64,000 nucleotides of DNA from Neobacillus cucumis (GCF_023715505.1 NZ_JAMBOH010000001.1:124001-188000); one strand, 5' to 3'; counted from the first letter of the stretch, positions 8,690-17,395 are shown. Notes: generated from the sequence alone by a model not told the origin. Translations and numbers: made by a program.

Positions 8690-8772
8690 AACGATCACTC
8701 CTTATAAGTAGTTATGACTGTTTTTTGAACCAGTAATCGAAACAACTATTATTCTAGTAAAATTAATATATA

Positions 8773-8799
8773 AAAAGGTGATACTTGCATCACCCTTTT
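8773..8799 (-). terminator. Hairpin terminator in the ydjO upstream region
   Basis: AAAGGTGAT/ATCACC(C)TTT stem with a 6-nt loop and a T run on both strands. It is the second hairpin between the promoter at 8927-8955 and ydjO. Confidence 0.6.
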
Positions 8800-8825
8800 A
8801 TTCTTTTCTGACCATTTCACATAAT

Positions 8826-8920
8826 AAAAAAACGTAACTCTTCACGATAGGCAATAGTAATCCCCCACTTTCGTGCAGTTACGACCAATTAAACAAGATA
8901 ATACCGAAACATTAAAATGT
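8826..8920 (-). ncRNA. Candidate about 95-nt small RNA or terminated leader upstream of ydjO
   Basis: A strong promoter predicts a start near 8920. The RNA closes with a CGTAACT (8877-8883) / AGTTACG (8833-8839) outer stem and an inner CACGA/TCGTG stem around a loop containing GTGGGGG. Seven T residues follow (8826-8832). No reading frame is visible inside. I do not recognise the family. Confidence 0.6.
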
Positions 8921-8926
8921 ATTTTT

Positions 8927-8955
8927 ATTATAACATAATTTCCACTATGAGTCAA
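8927..8955 (-). promoter_or_regulatory. Sigma-A promoter of the ydjO-upstream RNA
   Basis: Minus strand TTGACT (8950-8955), exactly 17 bp, TATAAT (8927-8932). Confidence 0.85.
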
Positions 8956-9044
8956 TTTTATGGGCAGTCCTAAAATGTAAATGGAGACCAAGTTAAAAGA
9001 ACTTGGCCTTCTAGGTCTTTATTAGTTTGACTTTAAATTTATCT

Positions 9045-9932
9045 CTAAGCTTCTTTCTTAACTTTAGCTGGTGACTTTTTTCTTGGTGCTGCAGCTGCTT
9101 TTTTCGGTTTAGCTTTTTCCGCAGCCGCTGTCTTTAAGGCAGGTGCAGTTGTTTTATTAGGTTTTGTCCGATCAATGGATGCCTGAAGGGCTGCCATTAA
9201 GTCGGTAACATTAGATGCAATTTCCTTAGTCGCTGCTGTTACTGTTTCTTGCCCAGTACGTTTTGACTCAATGAGTTCTAAAAGTGCCGTTCGATATTCA
9301 TCTGTATACTTTTCAGGCTCAAAACTAGTGGTTAATTGATCGATGAGCATAATCGCCGTGGCTAGTTCTCTATCTGTGACCTTATCCTCCGCAGGAACAT
9401 TCGGTACATCTCCCGCTTTACGTACCTCGTCAGGATAATGAATGGTTTCCATAACTAAGGTATTTTCGTATACGCGAATTACGGCGAGCTGCTCTTTTGA
9501 ACGAATAATAATTTTAGCCAGCCCAACCTTTTGGGACTCCTGTAAGGCCTTGCGCAGTAATGAGTATGCCTTACTGCCGCCCTCATTTGGGGACATATAA
9601 TACGTTCGATCATAGTAAATCGGGTCTATTTCTTCCATTTTTACAAAATCAATAATTTCTACAGCCTTTTCTTCATTTTCTTTCCGAAGCTTTTCTAGTT
9701 CTTCATTATCGAGAACGACAAACTTTCCTTTTGTATACTCATACGCTTTGACAATATCTTCTGGTTTTACCTCTTCCTCACAGACTGTACAAATTTTTTC
9801 GTATTTAATGGGAGCATGACATTTATTGTGCAGGGTTCGCAGTTTTATATCCTTGTCTTCAGTTGCTGTATGGAGCTTGATGGGGATATTTACAAGCCCA
9901 AAACTAATGCTTCCTTTCCACATCGTATGCAT
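9045..9932 (-). CDS. ku: Ku homodimer protein, DNA end-binding
   Basis: A 295-residue bacterial Ku (YkoV type) starting MHTMWKGSISFGLVNIPIKL, the family signature. The core continues to about residue 250, followed by a lysine/alanine-rich tail (KPKKAAAAPRKKSPAKVKK) of the sort that contacts DNA and LigD. Ku threads onto double-strand ends and recruits LigD for non-homologous end joining, in Bacillus mainly protecting spores. GGAGA lies 6 nt before the ATG. The gene is divergent from ligD, unlike the B. subtilis operon arrangement as I remember it. Confidence 0.95.
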   Translation of the reverse strand: MHTMWKGSISFGLVNIPIKLHTATEDKDIKLRTLHNKCHAPIKYEKICTVCEEEVKPEDIVKAYEYTKGKFVVLDNEELEKLRKENEEKAVEIIDFVKMEEIDPIYYDRTYYMSPNEGGSKAYSLLRKALQESQKVGLAKIIIRSKEQLAVIRVYENTLVMETIHYPDEVRKAGDVPNVPAEDKVTDRELATAIMLIDQLTTSFEPEKYTDEYRTALLELIESKRTGQETVTAATKEIASNVTDLMAALQASIDRTKPNKTTAPALKTAAAEKAKPKKAAAAPRKKSPAKVKKEA

Positions 9933-9957
9933 AAGAGTTCTCCAATCTTTTTGTTAT

Positions 9958-9986
9958 TAGTTTGTGGTATCGTTTTTTCTTCATTC
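9958..9986 (-). promoter_or_regulatory. Possible sigma-G promoter of ku
   Basis: Minus strand GAATG (9982-9986), 17 bp, CAAACTA (9958-9964). The consensus is GAATA, 17-18 bp, CATANTA, so there is one mismatch in each box. Suggested because ykoU/ykoV are known sigma-G genes in B. subtilis. Confidence 0.4.
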
Positions 9987-10004
9987 CTAAAAAGTTTTGG
10001 AAAA

Positions 10005-10034
10005 GGATGAAGTAGTATTTATTGAAGCAAAATA
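10005..10034 (+). promoter_or_regulatory. Possible sigma-G promoter of ligD
   Basis: GGATG (10005-10009), 18 bp, CAAAATA (10028-10034), close to the sigma-G consensus. The predicted transcript start near 10042 would leave a short leader before the ATG at 10061. Confidence 0.35.
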
Positions 10035-10060
10035 AGGAAAAAAGGAAAGGAAACGATACC

Positions 10061-11902
10061 ATGAGACCAATGCTGCCAAGTTTAACTTTTGACCTTCCTG
10101 TACGGCCCGATTGGCAGTACGAGGTTAAATTTGATGGATTTCGGGCCCTGTTAACATGGAATTCAAAGGGAATTGAGTTTATTAGCAGAAATGGCAAGGA
10201 TTTATTACCGCAATTCCCAGAAATCAAAGAGTTCCTTTTGCAATATGAACTCCTTTTTAAACCTTATTTACCACTGCAAATAGATGGGGAACTTGTCTAT
10301 TTGGAAAACACGTATAAAGCTAATTTTTCCGCTATCCAGGTTCGAGGAAGACTAAAATCAGAAAAAAAAATATCAGAGCAGGCAACCCGTTCTCCATGCC
10401 GACTTATGGTTTTTGATCTATTGATGTTAAATGGAAAAAAATTCTCTACTGAACCCTTTTCTAAAAGAAAAGAAGCGTTAAAGGAATTATTCTTAACAAT
10501 AGGGTTTGAGCTTGAATCTGATCCGTATAATAATCAGCTGCTTCAATTCGTAAAAGCCCATGATGATTTTAATGAATTATGGGAAAAAGTCGTTTTATAT
10601 GATGGAGAGGGCATTATTGCTAAATTTAAAAACAGTTTTTGGGAAGAAGGAAAACGCACACTTCAATGGCTAAAGTATAAAAACTGGAAATATGTCAGCT
10701 GCTTTATTACCTCCTATGAAAAAACAAATGGCTATTTTTATATTGGTGTTTATCAAGATAAAAAAATACATACCATCGGCCAAGTGCTATTTGGTTTAAA
10801 ACCGGAAGAAAAAGATGCCTTAAAGCAAGCCATAAAACAGAATATGATCAAAGAGGACGATCAATTTATTTATATGGAACCTGCCATCTGCCTTGAAGTG
10901 AAATACTTAGAACTATATGATAATCAACTGCGTGAACCTCATTTTGACCGTTTTCGCTTTGATTTAGAACCTGCAGATTGTACCTTTGACCGCTTTATGT
11001 TTGGCCAAAAAAATCTGCCTCAGGACTTGGAAATAACACACCCGGATAAACCCTTGTGGGAAAAGCTCGCCATTCGGAAAGCTGATTATATTCTGTACCT
11101 GCGGGAAATTTCACCATATATGCTGCCGTTTTTAAAGGACCGTCTCTTAACAGTTATTCGTTATCCGCATGGCATGTTTGGCGAAGCTTTTTATCAAAAA
11201 AATTGTCCTGATTATGCACCAGAATTTGTGCAGACACAAGAAGCTGAAGGGATTGATTACATTTTGTGCAATAACCTCAAAACCCTTGTATGGCTTGGAA
11301 ATCAGCTTGCCATTGAATTCCATATCCCTTTTCAAACAGTTTACAGCAAAGGTCCGAGTGAGATCGTGTTTGATCTCGATCCGCCATCCAAAGATTCATT
11401 CCCATTAGCCATAAAAGCAGCTCTATTGATTAAAGAAGTATTGGATCAATTAAATCTAATAGGTTTTATAAAAACTTCAGGCAACAAAGGGTTGCAAATA
11501 TACCTTCCTTTGCCTGAAAATGTTTATTCCTATGATGATACACGGTTATTCACCAGCTTTATCGCGGAATATTTAATCTCGAGGGCTCCTGATTCTTTCA
11601 CCATTGAACGAATGAAAAAGAATCGAGGTAACAGGTTATACGTTGATTATGTACAGCATTCTGAAGGAAAAACAATTGTCGCTCCCTACTCAATGAGGGG
11701 TAATGAACATGGTGGTGTGGCCACTCCCCTTTATTGGGAGGAAGTGAATGATAAACTTAAACCAGGCTTCTTTAATATGGAAAAAGCGCTTAAACGAATC
11801 CGCAGTCAGGGTGACCCTTTTATGGATTATTTTCAAACAAAGCAGCTCCAGGCTTTTACTCCGGTCCTTGAGTTTTTAAAAAACTCAAGCAAAAAAGGAT
11901 AA
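10061..11902 (+). CDS. ligD: Multifunctional ATP-dependent DNA ligase LigD (ligase plus polymerase domains)
   Basis: 613 residues from the ATG at 10061, preceded by AAAGGAAAGGAAA. The N-terminal ligase domain has the nucleotidyl-lysine motif EVKFDGFR with K23, and a downstream DGEGIIAK motif. The C-terminal part, from about residue 325, is a primase/polymerase (LigD-Pol) domain with RYPHG, NTD-like VFDLDPP (the metal-binding DxD) and a TSGNKGLQIYLP stretch. No 3'-phosphoesterase domain is seen, as in Bacillus YkoU. It seals and fills in ends held by Ku. The longer frame from the TTG at 10022 lacks a suitable ribosome site. Confidence 0.93.
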   Translation: MRPMLPSLTFDLPVRPDWQYEVKFDGFRALLTWNSKGIEFISRNGKDLLPQFPEIKEFLLQYELLFKPYLPLQIDGELVYLENTYKANFSAIQVRGRLKSEKKISEQATRSPCRLMVFDLLMLNGKKFSTEPFSKRKEALKELFLTIGFELESDPYNNQLLQFVKAHDDFNELWEKVVLYDGEGIIAKFKNSFWEEGKRTLQWLKYKNWKYVSCFITSYEKTNGYFYIGVYQDKKIHTIGQVLFGLKPEEKDALKQAIKQNMIKEDDQFIYMEPAICLEVKYLELYDNQLREPHFDRFRFDLEPADCTFDRFMFGQKNLPQDLEITHPDKPLWEKLAIRKADYILYLREISPYMLPFLKDRLLTVIRYPHGMFGEAFYQKNCPDYAPEFVQTQEAEGIDYILCNNLKTLVWLGNQLAIEFHIPFQTVYSKGPSEIVFDLDPPSKDSFPLAIKAALLIKEVLDQLNLIGFIKTSGNKGLQIYLPLPENVYSYDDTRLFTSFIAEYLISRAPDSFTIERMKKNRGNRLYVDYVQHSEGKTIVAPYSMRGNEHGGVATPLYWEEVNDKLKPGFFNMEKALKRIRSQGDPFMDYFQTKQLQAFTPVLEFLKNSSKKG

Positions 11903-11925
11903 GGTGGTATGCCTTATCCTTTAAA
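11894..11925. terminator. Bidirectional terminator between ligD and dapF
   Basis: AAAGGATAAG/CTTATCCTTT stem; it overlaps the end of dapF on the minus strand. Confidence 0.7.
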
Positions 11926-12898
11926 GTGTTTGCTTAATTACTTCCTGGGCAGCTGATTGGAGCTTCTCATAGGTCTTTTGCTCTGTTAAATCGGTTCTAG
12001 ATGTGACGGAAAAAGCTTTTTCATTTAGAGCTAACTGGATGGAGGCACGATAAAGATATGTGGCATTTCCAATTAAATCAATTGAATAGGTATCATCTAG
12101 TTTATGGACAACACATTGGACTTTACCGCCATTATTATATACATTGATGGCTTTTTCATAATTGTTTAATTCCGTTAAACAAGTAACAAGTGAAGAAGCG
12201 GACATGGCAGTACCACAAGCATTTGTAAAACCTACACCCCGTTCAAAGGTTCGAACGTAAATGGAATCCTTTTCGAGCGGCTTTACAAAACTGACATTTA
12301 CCCCATCCGGGAATAAATCATTGGGACCATTCACTTTTTCACTAAGCTGTTTTTGGAGATTATTTTGAAACATCTCTGTTTCCACAATCGAAATCAAGTG
12401 CGGATTTGGTACCGCCAGAGCTGTAAACCTCAACTCATCTGAAAGCTGTTTAATCTTTTCATTAAAAAGAGTCGGTTTAGGTAGGTTTAATGGAAGTGCC
12501 CTTAATTCAAACATGACCGGAGAAATCTCAACCTGATAGGTGTGTACCTGAGGAAATATATCCTCTTGTTTCATGACCTTTAGATTTGCTTTCATTGTTT
12601 CAATAACCGCCTTTTCGAGCCCCTTCAACTCACAGATATATCTGGCTACTAGACGGAGGCCATTTCCACACATGGAAGCTTCTGAACCATCGGCATTAAA
12701 GACACGCATTCTTCCATCAGCACGATCACTTTTCAATATAAACAAAATTCCATCTGCTCCAAGCTCATTGCCACGGTCACATAAAACCTTGGCAAGATTT
12801 GCTCTATCTTCTTCTGTAAAGAAATAATCATTTGATATTTCATCGATAAGGAGAAAATCATTTCCTGATCCATGACCTTTAATTAAATCAATTTGCAC
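11921..12898 (-). CDS. dapF: Diaminopimelate epimerase, long form
   Basis: A 325-residue DapF-family protein. Both catalytic cysteines sit in their motifs, NADGSEASMCGNGLR (about residues 69-83) and GFTNACGTAMSAS (about 223-235), and the N-terminal KGHGSGNDF signature is present. The enzyme interconverts LL- and meso-diaminopimelate for lysine and peptidoglycan. It is longer than the usual 275-285 residues because of a C-terminal extension of about 40 residues. It stands alone here; whether another dapF exists elsewhere cannot be seen. Confidence 0.88.
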   Translation of the reverse strand: MQIDLIKGHGSGNDFLLIDEISNDYFFTEEDRANLAKVLCDRGNELGADGILFILKSDRADGRMRVFNADGSEASMCGNGLRLVARYICELKGLEKAVIETMKANLKVMKQEDIFPQVHTYQVEISPVMFELRALPLNLPKPTLFNEKIKQLSDELRFTALAVPNPHLISIVETEMFQNNLQKQLSEKVNGPNDLFPDGVNVSFVKPLEKDSIYVRTFERGVGFTNACGTAMSASSLVTCLTELNNYEKAINVYNNGGKVQCVVHKLDDTYSIDLIGNATYLYRASIQLALNEKAFSVTSRTDLTEQKTYEKLQSAAQEVIKQTL

Positions 12899-12968
12899 AA
12901 GTTTTACCCCCAGAATAATATCTTTAATCCATCATATCAAACATTATTATGGAAGGAAACTGTCTTGT

Positions 12969-13754
12969 TTATCTCTCAATAAAGTATTCATTAATTAATA
13001 ACGACATTCTAAGCAGCTTGTCCTCCTCTGAAAGGTCCTCTTTAAGTGAGAGTACAGGTGTATTAGGTTCTGGAAATAATGGACTCCATTCCATTGGCAT
13101 CCACCCTCTTCGCAGCCGCCCTACCTGATGCTGACCATGATCATAAATGAACTCATCCATAAAAACAGAAGATCCTTCTATCTCTCCTAGAAACCTTCCG
13201 GTACGGTCAAAAATTTCCTTCTTTGCTTTCCGAAAACCTATATTCCTTTTTTCAAATCTGCCTAAAAAATCTTGATTTCTATTAAATACATCAATCTTTA
13301 ATGCTTTTCTGCCTTTTAGCTTAAAATATCCCAATACTTGGACATCTTCATTAAATAAAGCGTAGGTTCTCGACAGCTTGAACCTTATCTTACCGGTTCC
13401 TCTAACTTTTTTTATTTGTCCCGCCATATGGCCATTAGGAAAATAGAGGAATAAACTTGAGGACTGGGAGTTCCTGTAAAGCACTAAAAGATGACGGGCT
13501 TTAAAAATAGATGTGGAAATGTCCTTAGAAGCTTTCATATTACGTCTAATCGTGATAGATTGTCTCATTCTAAAAAGGTAGACTTGAAAACTTATCAAAC
13601 TATAGATCATAAATGGAAGGGCCAGCAGCATGATTTCTCTATGCTTCAAAACAGAAAAATTCCCTATAATAATTATAGTGGTTGGAATTAGAGCGGCAAT
13701 ACTACCATTTAAGTTCATGTGAGCTGCATCTCGGTAATATTCATTTATTTTCAT
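12969..13754 (-). CDS. Membrane-anchored protein of unknown function with a possible tubby/LURP-like beta domain
   Basis: 261 residues. Two hydrophobic segments lie near the N-terminus (about residues 17-37 and 41-62). A basic, beta-rich cytoplasmic part follows with repeated short strands such as VLGYFKLKGR, FLGRFEKRN and FLGEIEGSS. This repeat pattern reminds me of LURP-one/scramblase-type folds, but that is an inference. It is bounded by terminators and is probably transcribed alone, just downstream of the patatin gene. Confidence 0.55.
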   Translation of the reverse strand: MKINEYYRDAAHMNLNGSIAALIPTTIIIIGNFSVLKHREIMLLALPFMIYSLISFQVYLFRMRQSITIRRNMKASKDISTSIFKARHLLVLYRNSQSSSLFLYFPNGHMAGQIKKVRGTGKIRFKLSRTYALFNEDVQVLGYFKLKGRKALKIDVFNRNQDFLGRFEKRNIGFRKAKKEIFDRTGRFLGEIEGSSVFMDEFIYDHGQHQVGRLRRGWMPMEWSPLFPEPNTPVLSLKEDLSEEDKLLRMSLLINEYFIER

Positions 13755-13825
13755 CCAGATTACCCCTTATCGATTCCTCTACTAAGAGTTTATTTAATAG
13801 GATTGAAAAAAATGATAGAAGTTTT

Positions 13826-13862
13826 TAAAAAGTAGAGGAGAGCCTGCTTGACTCTCCTCTAC
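13826..13862 (-). terminator. Terminator of the patatin gene
   Basis: GTAGAGGAGAG/CTCTCCTCTAC stem (13832-13842 and 13852-13862) with a T run on the minus strand; it overlaps the stop codon. Confidence 0.85.
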
Positions 13863-14713
13863 TGTTCAAAATAAGAATTAATTTTATCGATTGATGCCTT
13901 TGCGTCCCGGTAGCCCTGGTTATATAACTCTTCAAGTCTCTGTGGATTTCTTTCCATTCGTCCCACTTTTAATGGCTCGGATGGACGAATAATCAGCGCA
14001 TTACCTTTTTTTTCCTCTTTTTCCAAATAACGAAGTGTATCATTATAAATTTGATACCTGGAGCGTAAAGACTGCCGTAACCCCTTGTAATTCGGATATT
14101 TCCTGTCTACAAGGAAGTGAAATTTGGAAGGTTTTTTAAAATAACCCTTATTTCTAGTTAAAATGACAATATTCTTCTTATAACCATCACTTTGCGCTTT
14201 TTTGATTGGAATGGGATCGCTAATCCCGCCGTCTAGTAAAATTTTGTCCTGGTAACGGATTTCCGGTGCGATAAATGGCAGAGAACTTGATGCCCTTAGA
14301 ACGGTTAGCAAATCTTTTCCATAATCCTGCTTATTAAAGTACACGGGCATCCCCGTTAAACAATCCGTTGTCCCGACGACAAACTCGGATGGACTGCTAT
14401 AAAATACATCATAATGGTAAGGGACATGTTGATTAGGGATTTCATCAAAAATGAAATCCATCCCAAAGAACTGCTTGTTTTTAAAGTAATTCTTCCACGA
14501 AATGTATCTTGGGTCACTTGCATATTCTACTGTAACTGTTTTATTTCTTCCTTTTTGCTTTGATAAATAAGACGCGGCATTGCATGCCCCTGCGGAAACC
14601 CCAATAACATAAGGGAAAAACAGTTCCTGTTCTAAGAAATATTCCAGGATCCCGGCAGTATAAACCCCACGCATCCCGCCGCCTTCTAAAACTAATCCTG
14701 TTTGGTTTAACAA
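13859..14713 (-). CDS. Patatin-like phospholipase (YjjU/RssA type)
   Basis: A 284-residue patatin-fold acyl hydrolase. It has the oxyanion-hole loop GGGMRG (about residues 11-16), the nucleophile elbow GVSAG with Ser about 40, and the catalytic dyad aspartate in LLDGGISDPIP (about residue 161). No signal peptide is visible, so it is probably cytoplasmic and acts on membrane phospholipids or lipid esters. The ATG follows a run of AAAGGGG. Confidence 0.88.
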   Translation of the reverse strand: MLNQTGLVLEGGGMRGVYTAGILEYFLEQELFFPYVIGVSAGACNAASYLSKQKGRNKTVTVEYASDPRYISWKNYFKNKQFFGMDFIFDEIPNQHVPYHYDVFYSSPSEFVVGTTDCLTGMPVYFNKQDYGKDLLTVLRASSSLPFIAPEIRYQDKILLDGGISDPIPIKKAQSDGYKKNIVILTRNKGYFKKPSKFHFLVDRKYPNYKGLRQSLRSRYQIYNDTLRYLEKEEKKGNALIIRPSEPLKVGRMERNPQRLEELYNQGYRDAKASIDKINSYFEQ

Positions 14714-14863
14714 ACTGCCTCACCCCTTTTATTTTTATAGTAGCGATACACACCTAATAGTATAGAACAACCGTTTCCCTAAAGAAAACGAAAAGATTTT
14801 TAAAATGAAAAGACTAAAAAAACACCTGGCCGCTTATGAGATATGTAAACAAAGGCATACCAA

Positions 14864-14892
14864 AACCCGACAATCGATATGCCGGGTTCCAT
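14864..14892 (-). terminator. Probable terminator of the DUF4870-like gene
   Basis: AACCCG/CGGGTT stem followed by TTGG on the minus strand. The stem is short and the T tail poor. Confidence 0.4.
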
Positions 14893-14900
14893 ACTGCAGT

Positions 14901-15224
14901 CTATTTTATTAATCTAAAAATCCATGGAAACCGATATTCTTTCCCTTCATAGGCTTTAACTGCTGCGATTATGCTAAAAATAAGCGCCGCAATCCCTAAC
15001 ACCCATAACAGGAATATCCCAATAATCACCATGGTTAATATACCGGCAACAATGGAATAAATTAAATAAGAAATAAAAAAGTTAAAGTATTCTTTTCCGT
15101 GAATATCAATAAAAGAGGACTCTTCCTTTTTTAATAGCCAAATGATCAGTGGTGCTATAATAGGAAAAAATAAGCTTAGGACATACATACCTGCCGCTAA
15201 TAGCCTTTCTTCACTCTTTATCAT
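14901..15224 (-). CDS. DUF4870-type small membrane protein
   Basis: 107 residues with three to four hydrophobic segments. The motif SFIDIHGKEYFNFFISYLIY matches the DUF4870/Tic20-like family, whose function is unknown. I chose the ATG at 15224 because GGGGGAAG lies 5 nt before it, whereas the upstream ATG has no ribosome binding site. Confidence 0.75.
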   Translation of the reverse strand: MIKSEERLLAAGMYVLSLFFPIIAPLIIWLLKKEESSFIDIHGKEYFNFFISYLIYSIVAGILTMVIIGIFLLWVLGIAALIFSIIAAVKAYEGKEYRFPWIFRLIK

Positions 15225-15406
15225 TTCATCTTCCCCCATTGAATAAATTTTTTCATTACTATAATACTTACGCTGCGGCTTTATAAAGGTTTCGTGATTT
15301 TTAAATAAATCCGCAAAAGAATTTTATTATTAGTCCGCTTTTCCTATGGCACATATGTTGCTAAAATAGATAAAATACCATTAATAACATAAAGAAAGGT
15401 TTTACT

Positions 15407-16534
15407 ATGGATAAAATACTTTTGAAAAATGCTAATGTATATCCGGTCACTTCAGCACCTGTCAAATACACTGATATCCTTATTGAGAAGGGCAAGATTA
15501 AAAAAATTGACAAAAATTTAAAATCAGATTTAACAGTAAAAATAATCGATTGTTCGGACTCGTATTTATTCCCTGGTTTTATTGATGTCCATACACACTT
15601 AGGCTTATATGATGAAGGGACTGGATGGGCCGGCAATGATGCCAACGAAACAGTCGAAGCGCTTACACCCCATATTCGAGCAATTGATGGAGTTTATCCA
15701 TTAGACCAAGCTTTTAACGATGCGATTAAAAGCGGTATTACAACGGTTCATGTGATGCCTGGAAGCGCAAACGTGATTGGTGGTACCACTACGGTTATTA
15801 AAACCACCGGGAAAAATATTAAGAAAATGATTATCCAAGAAATAGCTGGGTTAAAAATTGCCTTAGGGGAAAATCCAAAAAGGATTCACAGCCATGGCAA
15901 TAGTGATTCGATTACTAGAATGGGGATCATGGGAATGCTTAGGGAAGCTTTCTACAAAGCCATTCATACGGATAATCCTGAAGATCTTCGAATTGCTCCG
16001 CTTGTAATGGCGTTAAAGAGGGAAATACCGGTAAGGATTCATGCGCACCGTGCGGATGATATTATTACAGCGGTTCGTTTTGCAGAAGAATTCCAGCTTG
16101 ATTTACGCATCGAACATTGTACGGAAGGCCATTTGATTGCCAGTGAACTAGCAGGACATCATTTAAAGGTTTCTGTTGGTCCAACATTAACAAGAAGATC
16201 AAAGGTTGAATTAAAAAATAAAACGTGGAAAACGTATCAAGAATTGACAAATCACGGTTTAGAAGTATCGATTACAACTGATCACCCTTATACACCGATC
16301 CAATACTTAAATATTTGTGCCAGTCTTGCTGTTCGTGAGGGTTTACCGGAACAAAAAGCCCTTGAAGGAATTACCATTCTTCCTGCAAGAAACCTAAGAA
16401 TTGACGATCGATTAGGCAGTATAGAAGAAGGGAAGGATGCTGATTTAGTCCTCTGGACCCATCACCCTTTCCATTATTTAGCGAAACCGAAATGGACGAT
16501 GATTGGCGGTGAAATCGTTTATTCGGAAGGCTAA
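15407..16534 (+). CDS. Amidohydrolase of the imidazolonepropionase-like superfamily
   Basis: 375 residues with the amidohydrolase TIM-barrel signature: DVHTH (about residues 61-65), an internal lysine-containing strand, metal-site histidines in IHAHRADD (about 211-218) and IEHCTEG (about 236-242), and the catalytic aspartate in TTDHP (about 294-298). A C-terminal beta-sandwich segment follows with GSIEEGKDADLVLW. The substrate is unknown. AAAGAAAGG lies before the ATG. The gene is upstream of the structured leader of the GNAT gene. Confidence 0.85.
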   Translation: MDKILLKNANVYPVTSAPVKYTDILIEKGKIKKIDKNLKSDLTVKIIDCSDSYLFPGFIDVHTHLGLYDEGTGWAGNDANETVEALTPHIRAIDGVYPLDQAFNDAIKSGITTVHVMPGSANVIGGTTTVIKTTGKNIKKMIIQEIAGLKIALGENPKRIHSHGNSDSITRMGIMGMLREAFYKAIHTDNPEDLRIAPLVMALKREIPVRIHAHRADDIITAVRFAEEFQLDLRIEHCTEGHLIASELAGHHLKVSVGPTLTRRSKVELKNKTWKTYQELTNHGLEVSITTDHPYTPIQYLNICASLAVREGLPEQKALEGITILPARNLRIDDRLGSIEEGKDADLVLWTHHPFHYLAKPKWTMIGGEIVYSEG

Positions 16535-16612
16535 GAATGTGTAGAAAATTGGTAAAAAATATTAGCGAAAAACCGCAAAAAACCTATTTCCTTTTTAAAA
16601 TTTTTCTTGTAT

Positions 16613-16618
16613 TATACT
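16613..16618 (+). promoter_or_regulatory. Probable -10 of the GNAT leader promoter
   Basis: TATACT at 16613-16618, with no good -35 at 16-18 bp. Starting near 16625 it would produce a leader of about 210 nt before the GNAT start at 16838. Confidence 0.4.
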
Positions 16619-16646
16619 CTAAGTGAAATGATTTTGGACCTGATGG

Positions 16647-16794
16647 ATTTGGGGGTTTACGAACAAAATTCGGTAACAAAAAAATGATATAGGGAAGGCA
16701 AATGGTGCGCCACCAGTTTACTGGTTCTAGTGGGTTCGATTCCCACCCCGAAATTTTTTACGCAATTTTATAAAAAATTTCGAGGGTGGACCGC
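16647..16794 (+). promoter_or_regulatory. Structured leader with a tRNA-like T-arm upstream of a GNAT gene
   Basis: In order: a long-range stem ATTTGGGG (16647-16654) with CCCC(G)AAAT (16746-16754); a hairpin with TTAC(GAA) and TTCGGTAA; a hairpin ACCAG-TTTA-CTGGT (about 16712-16725); and a canonical tRNA T-arm, GTGGG-TTCGATT-CCCAC (16730-16746). Then a perfect 12-bp hairpin (16749-16782) shares bases with the long-range stem, so the two are alternatives. A T-box-like AGGGTGGACCGC follows (16783-16794, one base shorter than the T-box consensus). The layout suggests an RNA switch or a degenerate tRNA/T-box; I do not recognise a named class. Confidence 0.5.
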
Positions 16795-16837
16795 TTCTTT
16801 ACACATGGGATCGGAATGCCCTAATGGAGGGATTTTC

Positions 16838-17395
16838 ATGTTGAAAAAACGTGATCTTCATGACAGCCATACACTGTACGAGTTAATGACGCATCCAGAT
16901 GTCTTCCCTTTTGTACGTCAAAAAGCTGACTCATATGAAGAATTTTTATTTATGACGAAACAAACCATTGAGGCGGAAGAACGCGGTGAAATAATTTCAC
17001 GGACCATTCTTGATGAATGGGGTAACCCCATTGGTACAATTAATTTGTTCGACATTGAAGAAAATGCAGGGTTCTTAGGGACTTGGCTTGGCAAACCCTA
17101 TCATGGGAAAGGGTATAATAGCCCGGCGAAAGAGGCATTTTTTAACGAACTCTTTTATGAAGCTGGAATTGAGACTATTTTTATGCGGATTAGAAAAGTC
17201 AATATTCGCTCGATTAAAGCAGCAGAAAAACTTCCTTATGTTGTAAAAGCAAATGAAACGAGAGCATCGCTCTATGCGCAATTGAATGCAAATGGAGAAG
17301 TTTATGACTTATATGAAATTCCAAAAGACTTGTATACCTTCCATTTTTTGCGAAACGGAACAGACCAAACAGATTCTCAATTACTAGAGGCATAA
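16838..17395 (+). CDS. GNAT-family N-acetyltransferase (RimJ/RimL-like)
   Basis: 185 residues from the ATG at 16838, with GGAGGG 6 nt upstream. It has the GNAT acetyl-CoA pyrophosphate loop in LGKPYHGKGYN (about residues 85-95) and the beta4-alpha3 segment GFLGTWLG before it. The C-terminal MRIRKVNIRSIKAAEKL is the typical N..S...EK motif of RimJ/RimL enzymes. The acceptor is unknown. The structured leader upstream implies post-transcriptional control. The longer frame from 16730 runs through the T-arm and is not used. Confidence 0.85.
   Translation: MLKKRDLHDSHTLYELMTHPDVFPFVRQKADSYEEFLFMTKQTIEAEERGEIISRTILDEWGNPIGTINLFDIEENAGFLGTWLGKPYHGKGYNSPAKEAFFNELFYEAGIETIFMRIRKVNIRSIKAAEKLPYVVKANETRASLYAQLNANGEVYDLYEIPKDLYTFHFLRNGTDQTDSQLLEA

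Noticed and set aside
10022..10060. Longer TTG start for ligD
   Set aside because: The ribosome site AAAGGAAAGG lies after it and points to the ATG at 10061, whose product begins as LigD/YkoU proteins do.
16730..16746. A functional tRNA gene at the T-arm upstream of the GNAT gene
   Set aside because: The acceptor stem pairs only with a bulge or mismatch and no seven-base anticodon loop fits, so a normal tRNA is unlikely.
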